A DNA stretch of 64,000 bases from NCBI GenBank assembly GCA_018238155.1, contig JABCTZ010000032.1, positions 298,491 to 362,490 on the forward strand. Reading direction: 5' to 3'. Positions 16,963-25,834 of this stretch are shown one piece after another. Each line of letters starts with the position of its first letter. Positions within the stretch are counted from its first letter, which is position 1. The notes beneath the pieces were generated by a model. It ran no database searches and had not been told where the DNA came from. It saw nothing but the letters and a program-made list of their open reading frames with translations. The stretch is from Candidatus Heimdallarchaeota archaeon. GTDB taxonomy: Archaea > Asgardarchaeota > Heimdallarchaeia > JABLTI01. The translations under genes were made by a program, and so were the position numbers.

Positions 16963-18462
16963 ATGAAAAAAATTGTTGAATTAATATCAATATCCTTTCC
17001 GGGAAGAGACTTGAACCTTGGACCAGTTTATCTTAAGAATTATGCTCTTAAGAACAAACACGTTGCTAACAACTACACTATCAACATCTCACAATTCGAT
17101 AAAGACACGTCGGCTTCTGAATTGCTAGATTGCTTGTTGAGTCGAAATGCCCGTATTTATGGTTTTTCAACTTATGTGTGGAATTATGATTTGGTCATAG
17201 ACGTATCAAGAATGCTAAAAAAGGAGCGACCTGAAGCAACAATAATTTTAGGTGGACCTGAGGCTGCCGGTTTAGCAGAAAAACTTCTTCTGCAACATCC
17301 CTTTTTGGATTATATTTTTGTAGGAGAAAGTGAAATCTCATTTTCTGCGTTTCTTGAATCTACAGAACTACAAGAGATTCCTGGCTTAGCTTATAGGAAA
17401 AATGATTCTGTTATGATAAATCCTGAATGTTTCGTTGAAGATCTAAACTCTTTAGTTCTTCCCTATGAATGTGAAGAGTATCGAACATATATTGATAATG
17501 CTCCTGCTCCAGTTCGCTCGGCTATTGAAACTTCTCGAGGTTGCCCATTCCGATGCAGATATTGTACTTGGGGTGGAACAAAGATGCGCTACTTTAGTTT
17601 GGAAAAATTAAAACCTGCCTTCGAATATCTCTTCAATCATCCAAATGTTAAAACAGTCTATATTACTGATTCAAACCCTTTTCTCCGACGAAGAAGAACG
17701 ATTGAATTACTCGAGATGTTGATTCAGTTAAACGTACATAGAAAATCTATCACTTTTGAGCTTGCTCCAGAATATATGACTGATGAAAGTATATTGGCTC
17801 TCATACCAAAACTATGCGATGATGAATTTGCTTTGGGTGTACAGTCTACATCCCCTACTGTTTTAGCTTTGATGGATAGGCGATTTAATTCTGAAAGATA
17901 TTTGAAGAATATTGATTTGATGAAAAGCAAAAATCCTGATATACGACTCTGGTTCAGCTTAATCATTGGATTGCCTGGGGATAGCTATAGTCAATTCTTG
18001 AACTCTCTTGACTTTGTTATTAATATGCAACCAGAAGGTGTCTATGTTCATGAACTACTCTGCTTACCTGGTTCTGAATTCTACAAGAATCCTGAAAAAT
18101 ATGGTATAGAATACATGGATGTACCACCTCATAAGGTTTTGAAAAATAAAACTTTTCCAGAGGAACAATATAACAAGGCAAAATTGCTCTCGTATTTTGT
18201 GTACCTTCTCCATCGGGTAGAATCTCTTCGGAAGAATTTTTACAATATGGGTAATGGTAAAGATTCTTCTCTGCGCCTCATTGATCACTATGAGCGTTTT
18301 GTGAGTTTTCTAGATGGCAAGCTTGATGCTTTGGCTGGAAAGGAAATTTCTGAGGTTTCTTCGTGGATTTTTGAACAAATGGCTAATGATTTTTTAGCGA
18401 AAGAAGAAAATATCACAAAACTGGAATCACTATATGATTCTTTTTTGAATGAGGGTGTTTAG
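16963..18462 (+). CDS. B12-binding-domain radical SAM protein
   Basis: A 499-residue enzyme. Residues about 50-130 form the cobalamin-binding-type Rossmann domain (GFSTYVWNYD, then IILGGPEAAG and FVGESEISF). The histidine of the DxHxxG motif is not evident, so cobalamin may bind base-off without it. The radical SAM cluster motif is SRGCPFRCRYCTWGG (CxxxCxxC) at about 195-209, and TDSNPFL and FELAPEYM fit the following barrel strands. The ATG at 16963 has AGGTGAT upstream; an upstream in-frame ATG at 16921 lacks one. The product family includes methyltransferases and ring-forming enzymes, so the substrate cannot be inferred. Its stop abuts the ATP-grasp gene, indicating an operon. Confidence 0.88.
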   Translation: MKKIVELISISFPGRDLNLGPVYLKNYALKNKHVANNYTINISQFDKDTSASELLDCLLSRNARIYGFSTYVWNYDLVIDVSRMLKKERPEATIILGGPEAAGLAEKLLLQHPFLDYIFVGESEISFSAFLESTELQEIPGLAYRKNDSVMINPECFVEDLNSLVLPYECEEYRTYIDNAPAPVRSAIETSRGCPFRCRYCTWGGTKMRYFSLEKLKPAFEYLFNHPNVKTVYITDSNPFLRRRRTIELLEMLIQLNVHRKSITFELAPEYMTDESILALIPKLCDDEFALGVQSTSPTVLALMDRRFNSERYLKNIDLMKSKNPDIRLWFSLIIGLPGDSYSQFLNSLDFVINMQPEGVYVHELLCLPGSEFYKNPEKYGIEYMDVPPHKVLKNKTFPEEQYNKAKLLSYFVYLLHRVESLRKNFYNMGNGKDSSLRLIDHYERFVSFLDGKLDALAGKEISEVSSWIFEQMANDFLAKEENITKLESLYDSFLNEGV

Positions 18463-18463
18463 C

Positions 18464-19735
18464 ATGAATAATGGATATGAAGATAATTCTTCCTTTGTTG
18501 ACCTATTAGGGTCACTCAGAGTTTTTGCTCATGATATTAGTACAGTGCCCAATTTCAAAGATATCGCTTATCGTGTGACAGGTTTAGATAAATATGATCG
18601 TGTCCTTTCAATTGCAAAACCACATGATATTATCTTTCTAAAAGCACATCCTGATAGAAATTATTTGCGTTGGTTGAAAGAAGTTGGTTTGGGATCCAGA
18701 AAAGTCATAGTACTAAATGGTAATTCTGAGGAATCATTATATGAGCGAATTTTGAGACGAATTCCAAAAGAAGATGTAAAGCAGCTATTTGGTTCTATAC
18801 AGCAACAGAAGCAAATGTTTTTCAGCCCCTTTTATGCTGGGGCTTTGGAAAAACAAGCAAGTGAATATCTTGGTTTGGTCATGTATTCAAATTCTTCCAT
18901 TGCAAATAAGCTCAACAGCAAAGTTGCTTTTAAAGAACTTTGCCAAAATGTAGGTGTACCTGTTATTAAAGGAGCTATTTTTGTTTTCAAGCAAGGAATA
19001 CAGATGCTCTTGGATTTGGTTGAAGAACAATTGCTCAAAACAGGTAAAGTTATTATCAGAGGAGAGGTTGGTGCTTCAGCATCTAGTACCTATATCCTTA
19101 ACCACTTAAACAAAAGTGAACTTTCAAAATTAATGAAAAAAAGTAAACCTGGTGATCGTTTTCTTATTGAACCATTCCTTGAGGTCAAATCTTCACCCTC
19201 TTCCACCTGGTTTATCACTTTTGATAAGAGGATTTGTCATCTTAAGACTTCTAGACAAATCTTGGATGAGGATACATCACATCGCGGTAATGAGTTTCCA
19301 GTTAAATTCAACAAAGATTTGGTGAAAGAATATTCCTATATGATTGCTTTACATCTTGTTGAGCAAGGATTTGTTGGACCATTTGGTCTTGATTTCATAG
19401 AAACTAAAGAAGGTCTTTTTGTTGTAGAATGCAACCCTCGAGTAACAGGTGCAATGTATCCTTGGGAGCTTGTTCACCAACTTGAGAAATTTGAACCTAT
19501 TCGAGCCGCTCGAGCAGAAAACATTGTCTTACACAAGAAAGGAATACGATTTAGTGATCTACTAGAATCCTGTGAAGAAGTTCTTTATGATGGAACCGCT
19601 TCAGAAGGAATTGTTATTCCATATAATATTGGTCCTTTGGTGGATGGTAAACTAACGGTATTAGTTACAGGGTCCTCTCCAAAGGAAGTTCAATCTTTAT
19701 TTGATTATATTAAGACTCGTTTAGAGAAGCTCTGA
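18464..19735 (+). CDS. ATP-grasp ligase, paired with the radical SAM gene
   Basis: A 423-residue ATP-grasp protein. The nucleotide-binding part is seen at KVAFKELCQNVGVPV (about 148-162), KVIIRGEVGASASSTY (about 190-205) and RFLIEPFLEV. The metal-binding end is FGLDFIETKEGLFVVECNPRVTG (about 303-325), with the conserved E/N pair. The architecture resembles peptide-ligase-type ATP-grasp proteins. The start at 18464 is one base after the preceding stop and uses GAGGGTG within the upstream gene, so translation is coupled. Ligases of this class join a carboxylate to an amine or thiol. With the radical SAM enzyme it suggests a small biosynthetic unit whose product is unknown. Confidence 0.85.
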   Translation: MNNGYEDNSSFVDLLGSLRVFAHDISTVPNFKDIAYRVTGLDKYDRVLSIAKPHDIIFLKAHPDRNYLRWLKEVGLGSRKVIVLNGNSEESLYERILRRIPKEDVKQLFGSIQQQKQMFFSPFYAGALEKQASEYLGLVMYSNSSIANKLNSKVAFKELCQNVGVPVIKGAIFVFKQGIQMLLDLVEEQLLKTGKVIIRGEVGASASSTYILNHLNKSELSKLMKKSKPGDRFLIEPFLEVKSSPSSTWFITFDKRICHLKTSRQILDEDTSHRGNEFPVKFNKDLVKEYSYMIALHLVEQGFVGPFGLDFIETKEGLFVVECNPRVTGAMYPWELVHQLEKFEPIRAARAENIVLHKKGIRFSDLLESCEEVLYDGTASEGIVIPYNIGPLVDGKLTVLVTGSSPKEVQSLFDYIKTRLEKL

Positions 19736-19768
19736 AGAATATGCAACATATCTTCTGCTCTCTCTTTT

Positions 19769-19892
19769 TCTTTGGAATTGAATTTTGACATTCAAGATAC
19801 TAATTTGTATCTTTGGTTCAGGTGCTGATACAATTCTGGCTATAGTATCCATTGCTTCATTTTACTTAACTGAAAGAAAGAAAAAAAAATGA
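19769..19892 (+). pseudogene. Decayed 3' fragment of a second copy of the glycosidase-like gene
   Basis: The reading SLELNFDIQDTNLYLW (19769-19816) matches LSELFLDIQDTNWYIW near the end of the glycosidase-like protein at 13941-16142. After a shift of one frame, 19821-19892 encodes GADTILAIVSIASFYLTERKKKK and a stop, matching that protein's C-terminal membrane helix and basic tail. The fragment is frameshifted, has no upstream remainder and cannot be a gene. It indicates that a paralogous copy once stood here and that the intervening genes arrived or replaced it later. Confidence 0.75.
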
Positions 19893-19917
19893 ATTAAGAG
19901 AGAATAACAAACAATGA

Positions 19918-20544
19918 TTATTTGTTCTTTAAGATCTCCTTAATTTCTCTAAGCTCGCTAAGAATAGCGTTGTTAATATCTGCAGGTTCTTTAAAAGGAA
20001 GATCTTCTTCTTCAAGACTAGCAAGGGGTGTCATAGGTCTCAATTGTTTTATTTTCTGATTGAGTTTTTCGTAGATTTCCTGATATTGAATTAATCCATC
20101 GATTTTTTCTTCAGGTCCTTGCTTAGTACTAAAGCCGGCAGTATGTATTTGTATTCTGCCTATTCCAATAATCCTATCAAATGGTCCTCTTATAACTGCA
20201 ATATTGGTAATCGCTCTTAATGGTACAACTTTCATTATTTTCTGAATAAATCCCCTATAAACAATCATTTCCTTATCTGTCAATACATAATGAATTGAAC
20301 GATAGTAGAAAGGAAAAATGATAAATGAACATCCTAATCCTGTGACGGATATCCCACTAGTAACATATACGATTATCCGTAATTGCAGACTGTCTTCGAC
20401 AATAAACATCAGCACAAAAAACGTTGCTGAAAAAATTATTATTGCCAAGAAAACAATTATTGAGCTTACATAATATTTGGTCAATAGTTTTTTATTTGGT
20501 TTAAATTCAAAGTTTTTTTCTTTAGACAGATTCCCACACCTCAA
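19918..20544 (-). CDS. Membrane protein with bacterial PH-like domain (bPH2/YdbS type)
   Basis: A 208-residue protein. Two membrane helices (about 30-52 and 58-82) are followed by a bPH2 domain (about 84-165) with the characteristic YRSIHYVLTDKEMIVYRG and IPLRAITNI-like (VVPLRAITNIAVIRGPFDR) segments and GIGRIQIHTAG. The C-terminal tail is helical. The start is a TTG. Such PH-like domains occur in many prokaryotic membrane proteins of unknown role. No operon partner is visible. Confidence 0.85.
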   Translation of the reverse strand: MRCGNLSKEKNFEFKPNKKLLTKYYVSSIIVFLAIIIFSATFFVLMFIVEDSLQLRIIVYVTSGISVTGLGCSFIIFPFYYRSIHYVLTDKEMIVYRGFIQKIMKVVPLRAITNIAVIRGPFDRIIGIGRIQIHTAGFSTKQGPEEKIDGLIQYQEIYEKLNQKIKQLRPMTPLASLEEEDLPFKEPADINNAILSELREIKEILKNK

Positions 20545-21235
20545 AGATTGTCTGAAGTTTATTCAGACAAATACCAAAGGATTTTTTACAAAGATTTTTC
20601 TAGAAGTAATCATAAAACTCTAGATTTGCCTTCAAAATATAACTCTTATAATTAATTGAAATTGGACTGATTTTGCTTTTAAACCTTCGGAAATTAAATG
20701 CTGTGTTAGCACTTTTTTTGAATTTAATTAACAATAAATAGACGAAAAGTGCATCTCAAGGCATATTTCATTAATTTCCTTAGAAAGAATTTTTAAGTTA
20801 TTTAATGATTAGAAAGATTATCAAAAATATTTATGGCACTATTTCGTTAACGCTTGAAAAGTCATTACATAATTTTTGGTGTCAGAAATAGTATTTATAC
20901 TTCATTTTAAAAAAATAATGAAAAAAACATTATTCAGCAAACAATCTTCTCTCATGAAACTAATCTAAAAGAGGAATTGATCTTTGAACAGTCACTTCAT
21001 CTATAAAATTGCAATTGTAACTTGTCAAGATTATTTGTGGAGTCAAGGGTTAAATAGCATTGGATCCGTGCGTCAATTGAAAAAATCTTGCATAGTAATT
21101 CTCCTATCATCTTGTTCTTTCTATAATTATTAAATACTCCTTTGTTTACTCGTACGGAAGATTAATTATTCAACGATTCTTTTAAACAAAGAATAATACT
21201 TTCAGCTGACTCTTTATAAAAACTAAATAAATCTA
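20545..21235. other. Long intergenic stretch before the transposon
   Basis: About 690 AT-rich bases with no supportable ORF or RNA. The sequence gives no recognisable transposon left end, though the left boundary of the tnpB element must lie in its last part or within the gene's N-terminal extension. I see nothing else definite. Confidence 0.5.
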
Positions 21236-22743
21236 ATGACAATTATATTTTACCGAAGAAAAATGCTCTCAAAAGAACATCGACTCACAAGGAAAGCTTA
21301 CAAAACACTGATAGCTGATCTGCCAGATGATGAATTAGAGAAAGCACTAGAACAAGTAAGGCAAGTAACAAAACCAACCAAGAAAAAACCACTTCAATTA
21401 ACCGCTAAAGTAAAGATTGAAGTAACAAAGGAGCAAGAAAAAATACTTTGGATACTAGCTGAAAATTGTCGATTAATTCATTACTTTGCAAATAAAGAGC
21501 GAAAAGAGTGGTGGGATAAAAACAAACATTTACCAAAGAAGAAAAGGGACAAGAAGTCAAAACCAACTTACAACAAACAATCAGCACAATTGCCAAAATT
21601 AAAAGAACAGTACCCTCGCTACAAGCAAAATCATTCCAAAACATTGCAAGGCATACTCAAACAGTTAGAAGCAGAATATAAATCATTTTACGCTTTAAGA
21701 GATAACGGAGATTTGGATGCTAAACCACCAAGATACAAAGGAAAAAAATATTTTACCACCATGCATTACAATCAAAAAGGATTCAAGATTATAGGGAATA
21801 AGATAACCTTGACTCATTTTTATCCTACAAAAAAAGCAGAAAAAGTTGATTTAGCTTTTGAAATACAAGGAAAATTCACCTTCACCGGAAAAAAAGTCAA
21901 GCAAGTGACCATTTACCAAAAGCAAAAAACAAAGGAGTACTACCTTTCAATAATTTACGAGGAAAACACCCTAGAGTATTACGACAACGGTATTTACCAG
22001 ACTTTAGATTTGGGTGTGATCAACCTTGTTGCGGCAACGAATAGCCATGCAGGAAAATCTTTTATTATCAAAAATAAGCGCGTGGACAAATATTGGCAAC
22101 GAAAAATAGAAGAATTGCAAAGCAAAAGAGATCATTGCAAAAAATACTACACCAAATGGCACTGGTACAATAATAAAATGTGGAAAATGATACGAAAACA
22201 AGCAAACCAGTTTAAGGATTACCAACATAAAATAAGCAAGAAAGTCGTTGAGAACACCAGAGCAAACACTATCATTATCGGTGATTTGAATGTTAAAGCA
22301 ATGAGTAAAAGCAAAAAAAGAGATAAAAAGAACGATAAGAGCAAACATAGAACCATGCAAAGTACTGGTTCCCTTGGTCGTTTCGCTCGATTCTTAACCT
22401 ACAAGGCACAGAAGGTAGGTAAAAAAGTAATAAGGATCAGTGAACGAGATACAACCAAACTATGCACCTACTGTATGACAAAGGAGAACAGAGCGCTCTC
22501 TGAACGAACTATTAGTTGTGATTGTGGGCTAGTAATAGATCGAGACACAAGCAGTTCAGGAACACAAATGCAGCGCTTCCTCGCTTTGCTAGCACTATCA
22601 CAGAAACGCCTTGTGGTCAGGCAACGATTCGTGAAAGATCTTCGGGTCTTTCGCGGAAAGTTTTTTGCGACACACAGCCAAACGTCAAACGAAAGTTCCT
22701 CCTTTACCGGAGTTGGGCGGACTCGCAGCGAATCAAACGTTAA
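21236..22743 (+). pseudogene. tnpB: tnpB (IS200/IS605-type RNA-guided nuclease), broken in the RuvC-III motif
   Basis: Transposon-associated nuclease of the TnpB family. RuvC-I is LDLGVINLVA. The RuvC-II region reads TIIIGDLNVKAM, with glycine where a glutamate is usual. The zinc motif is CTYC...CDC and the C-terminal catalytic motif begins IDRDT. There a 17-base segment flanked by CACAA direct repeats (about 22547-22568) interrupts the coding sequence. Deleting it restores DRDTNAALPRFAST and the typical tail, which continues in another frame to 22743. The uninterrupted frame instead runs to 22765 with unrelated residues. The element therefore looks inactive. The first 50 residues form an unusual N-terminal extension. 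Confidence 0.8.
22547..22568 (+). repeat. 17-bp insertion between CACAA direct repeats in tnpB
   Basis: CACAA occurs at both ends of the 17-base unit inside the catalytic DRD(x)NAA codons. The unit length (17) changes the frame. This is the footprint expected from a small insertion or a slippage duplication. Confidence 0.65.
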
Positions 22744-22760
22744 CAAAACATTCTTTAGAA
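22600..22760 (+). ncRNA. Possible omega-RNA / right-end region of the tnpB element
   Basis: The 3' end of tnpB is markedly more GC-rich than its surroundings and contains a stem GAAAGA-loop-TCTTTC (22633-22652), then GC-rich potential stems up to about 22740. In related elements the guide RNA overlaps the 3' end of tnpB and runs into the right transposon end, which would be near 22745-22765. The limits are guesses. Confidence 0.35.
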
Positions 22761-22845
22761 GTTAGTTAACTAAGATAGACCATGACTACTTAACATAAAT
22801 ATTGATACAATTGGTCATGAAATTGATATTTTGGAGGAACTCTAA

Positions 22846-23304
22846 ATGTCCAAAGACGAGAAACCAGAAGCAAAGAAGTCTGAGAAAAAAACTAAAGATA
22901 CAAAAGCAACGAAAGAAAAATCTACTAAATTAAAGATTAAAAGGAAATCTACCAAAGCTAAGGAAGAGAAACCAAAGTCTACCAAAGCTAAAGAAGAGAA
23001 ACCAATACCGGCGACCAAACCACAAACCAAACCCAAGAACACTATTTTCGTTGGGAATAAACCTGCGATGATATACGTCTTAGCTGTAATGACGTGTTTC
23101 AATGAAAATGACGCTTCAGAAGTTAGAATCTGTGCTCGAGGTCGAGCAATCAGTAGCGCTGTTGATGTTGCAGAATTGACTAGAAATAAGTTAATGCCCG
23201 ATCTTAAAGTGAAAAGCATTATAACAAGCACAGAACAAGTCCAACGCCGCGAAGGTGGTGGAATGGCAAACGTTTCTGCGATTGAGATTATTCTAGCAAA
23301 GTGA
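22846..23304 (+). CDS. Alba chromatin protein with long lysine-rich N-terminal tail
   Basis: DNA/RNA-binding Alba domain in residues about 63-152, with FVGNKPAMIYVLAV, CARGRAISSAVDVAEL and the C-terminal VSAIEIIL strand. Before it lies a 60-residue tail rich in Lys, Glu, Thr and Ser, containing two copies of STKAKEEKPK. Ordinary archaeal Alba proteins are about 90 residues and lack this tail. The gene has a strong GGAGGA ribosome binding site nine bases before the ATG and an AT-rich TATA-like stretch (about 22789-22803). The tail recalls eukaryotic linker histone tails in composition, but homology is not implied. It could contact DNA or be modified at lysines. Confidence 0.93.
   Translation: MSKDEKPEAKKSEKKTKDTKATKEKSTKLKIKRKSTKAKEEKPKSTKAKEEKPIPATKPQTKPKNTIFVGNKPAMIYVLAVMTCFNENDASEVRICARGRAISSAVDVAELTRNKLMPDLKVKSIITSTEQVQRREGGGMANVSAIEIILAK
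22948..23007 (+). repeat. 30-bp tandem repeat in the Alba tail
   Basis: Two consecutive 30-base units encode the STKAKEEKP decapeptide repeats. They are almost identical at the DNA level, consistent with a fairly recent duplication that lengthened the tail by ten residues. Confidence 0.85.
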
Positions 23305-23448
23305 ATGATCACTTTTCTTTTTTTATTAGTTCTTCTTTTTGTTTTTCTTGAGAGTGCTCTGAACAATCGGAGGATTTAATAAGTAAAAAAATTCTAGAAT
23401 GTGTGTTCATAAACAACATTCAATAGGAATTTGTTGGTGCTCTTTATA

Positions 23449-23982
23449 ATGAAAACAGCGATTTGTACTTTTTGTGCTCAAACGGGAATGCTTTGCAAAG
23501 ATTGTCAAACGAAAGTAAATAATGGAGAGGTTTCTCCAAGCGAAATTGAAATATCAATAATCGCTTCTGAGTTTGAAAAAATTCATCCCCATTCATCCAA
23601 AGTAAATATTATTAAAACTATTGAACAACCAACTTTTATTATTTTATTAGTTGCACCTGGTGATATTAGATTTCTTACAGGTGGTTCTTTAGATTTTGAT
23701 AAACAAATTGAACAGAAGTTGAATAAATCAGTAAAGATTATGGAAAAAGGAAAGAATAAAAGAAAAATAATCGATGAGATCTTCGCTCCTGCTATGATTA
23801 CAGGGATAAACACTCTTTTTGTACCTATTCGTAATGTGAAACCAGGACAACCTTCTATAGAAGAAGAGATGGTTGTCCTTATCTCTGCTGCTGATAAGGA
23901 AAACCTTCCAGGTACATTGAAGGAACTAAAAGAGCTAGTAAAACTTCTGACCGGAGATGAAATAAGAACGGAATTTCGTTAG
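23449..23982 (+). CDS. Archaeal NusA-like KH-domain protein with N-terminal zinc motif
   Basis: A 177-residue protein. The N-terminus has CTFCAQTGMLCKDC, a CxxC...CxxC zinc-binding pattern. The body matches the archaeal family of predicted RNA-binding proteins with a KH-like segment (a helix-rich IIASEFEKI region, then a GG...LDFDKQIEQKLNKSVKIME strand-helix) followed by a FAPAMITGINTLFVPI motif. I recall this family as a NusA-like conserved archaeal protein of undefined role, perhaps in transcription or ribosome biology. The TTG at 23431 also begins the frame, but the ATG at 23449 starts at the expected MKTAIC N-terminus. Confidence 0.7.
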   Translation: MKTAICTFCAQTGMLCKDCQTKVNNGEVSPSEIEISIIASEFEKIHPHSSKVNIIKTIEQPTFIILLVAPGDIRFLTGGSLDFDKQIEQKLNKSVKIMEKGKNKRKIIDEIFAPAMITGINTLFVPIRNVKPGQPSIEEEMVVLISAADKENLPGTLKELKELVKLLTGDEIRTEFR

Positions 23983-24015
23983 AAAGTCTTTGTTGAAAAC
24001 ACTGTCTGTTTTCTC

Positions 24016-25284
24016 CTAGTAGTAGATAGGTGAAACTTTCATAAATTCTCTTAAAATAACTGTTGCATATGATCCTCGTTTTAATGAGAATTCTTGGTTA
24101 ACAAATTTATCATCTTCATTTTCAGCGAAATTTACAGCCCAATTTTCAGGATGAATATTTATGCGCCTATTTGTGCCGCCAAATTTCATATTCGGAATAT
24201 GTGGTAATTTAAAATGTTCAAGAGTGATTCCATCTTTCTCTAAGAGATCTTCTAGAAAATCACTTAAACGGTTGTCGGTAAAATCAGTTTCATACCCGAT
24301 TATTGGTTGAACTACACCATTTTCAGTATAAATATCATCTTTTTTAGGGCGAACATTACCATCAATTTTCATCCTTTCTGATAACATTGAATTCCAAATA
24401 AATGATTGATAAGCATGTATGAACATTCTTCGAAGGTTTTTGGGAAGAATGTTAAAAGCACCTTGATAATTATTTGGATACTTCATTAGATGACGCAGAA
24501 TATTCTTTTCAAACATCATCTCAGGAGGGAATTCTTTCAAACAAGTAGGATAGTCATTTGTCTCGAGTAATTTTCTTCTTGTGCTAGTAGTTTTTTCATG
24601 CTCATTTTCAGAAATATCTGTGAGATACATCCAAATTGCTTCTTTGACATTTCCTAATAATATTTCTCGTCCAACTTTATGAGAAACGGGTCTTCTCGAA
24701 CCAAACCGCTGATGTCCAAAATAATTAGCTACTCCACCAAACTCCTTAATTTCTTCAGTAATTGCAGTAATTCTTCTCTGAATTTCCTCAAATTCATGTG
24801 GACATTTTCGAATAGTTATTGTAAAATGATTGCCAATGAGATTCCCTAAATAGGTTTTATAAATTGTTGTTCTTGGAGAACGAATCGTTATTCCTCTTAA
24901 CTCTAATTTTAATAACTTTTCACCTGGGACTTTCCAGATTGTTGCATGTTGAGCAGTATGAGCCATTTTGTCTTTTGTACCTGCAACATTGATATCTTCT
25001 TTCTGTACGCCTAATGCTTTACAGATATTGTGTAGTGTTCTGTGGCTTTCAATATCCTTTTTTATTAAAATAAATTCGGTAAATAATCCCGGTTCATTTT
25101 CACCTAAACTAAAATTCTCGTCATCCAGTTTTATAATTCTCCCATCTGGTAAAATTTCCTCTACTTTGAAATCTTTAGGGAAAAAACGTATTTTTCCACC
25201 AATTCCATCAGTCAGAGAGCTGAAATATTTAATTCCCATTATCTGTTCTATCGGATGGCTTTCACGTAATTTGGGTGTATTCAT
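24016..25284 (-). CDS. truD: tRNA pseudouridine synthase D
   Basis: Converts uridine 13 of tRNAs to pseudouridine. The 422-residue protein has the TruD catalytic motif NVAGTKDKMAHTAQ, whose aspartate (in GTKDK) attacks the base. It also has the NHFTITIRK and YFGHQRFGSRRP segments that define the family, and the C-terminal RGSYATVILREF. The start is an ATG with GAGGATTT upstream. It is about 25 bases from the pth2 gene upstream on the same strand and is convergent with the KH protein. Confidence 0.95.
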   Translation of the reverse strand: MNTPKLRESHPIEQIMGIKYFSSLTDGIGGKIRFFPKDFKVEEILPDGRIIKLDDENFSLGENEPGLFTEFILIKKDIESHRTLHNICKALGVQKEDINVAGTKDKMAHTAQHATIWKVPGEKLLKLELRGITIRSPRTTIYKTYLGNLIGNHFTITIRKCPHEFEEIQRRITAITEEIKEFGGVANYFGHQRFGSRRPVSHKVGREILLGNVKEAIWMYLTDISENEHEKTTSTRRKLLETNDYPTCLKEFPPEMMFEKNILRHLMKYPNNYQGAFNILPKNLRRMFIHAYQSFIWNSMLSERMKIDGNVRPKKDDIYTENGVVQPIIGYETDFTDNRLSDFLEDLLEKDGITLEHFKLPHIPNMKFGGTNRRINIHPENWAVNFAENEDDKFVNQEFSLKRGSYATVILREFMKVSPIYY

Positions 25285-25309
25285 CTGAAATCCTCTTCCG
25301 TTTGTTTTT

Positions 25310-25678
25310 CTACAATAACTTCAAGTTAGCAGTAATATGATCAATATTGTTATTTGGTGCTGGTCCTATTGCAACAGCTGTGGGTGTTCCAGGAGGAAGC
25401 TCAGTCATTCCGGCATCATTGATGAAGGCGCAAGGTAAGTTTTTTTTGCGAGCCTTTTGAAAAACCAATTCTAGCTCATCCTTTGAAGATACTTGAACAA
25501 CAACTTTCTTTTGTCCTTCATAGAACCAAGTTTTCAACCAATTCTGTTTGTTTCTCTTCGCTTCTTCTACACAGATAACTGCTGCATGACTTGCCTGAGC
25601 AGCAATTTTTCCTTTGGTCATTTTTAAATCAGTTCTGATAATAATTACCATTTTATATTGAAAGTTGATACCGTTCAT
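25310..25678 (-). CDS. pth2: Peptidyl-tRNA hydrolase, archaeal/eukaryotic type (Pth2)
   Basis: Releases peptides from prematurely dissociated peptidyl-tRNA. The 122-residue protein has the Pth2 signature: IIIRTDLKMTKGKIAAQASHA at the start (Lys and Gln of the active site), a middle KVVVQVSSKDEL, and FINDAGMTELPPGTPTAVAIGPAP at the end. The ATG at 25678 has GGATGA nine bases upstream and fits better than an internal ATG at 25651. It precedes truD on the same strand, so the two tRNA-related genes may be cotranscribed. Confidence 0.95.
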   Translation of the reverse strand: MNGINFQYKMVIIIRTDLKMTKGKIAAQASHAAVICVEEAKRNKQNWLKTWFYEGQKKVVVQVSSKDELELVFQKARKKNLPCAFINDAGMTELPPGTPTAVAIGPAPNNNIDHITANLKLL

Positions 25679-25834
25679 TATATTTCATCCGTAATTTTAG
25701 AAAATCATTAATAATTTATTACTCTTTTCAATGTTTAAGTCTATACTTGATTTAAGTATCTCGCTAAACGAACTAGAAAAATAACTGATGTACCAAATTT
25801 CTTTTAACAAAGCAAGTGAATTTACGTTCAGAAG

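Noticed and set aside
22522..22743. Independent small ORF in the tnpB 3' end
   Set aside because: It is the displaced continuation of tnpB after the 17-bp insertion, not a separate gene.
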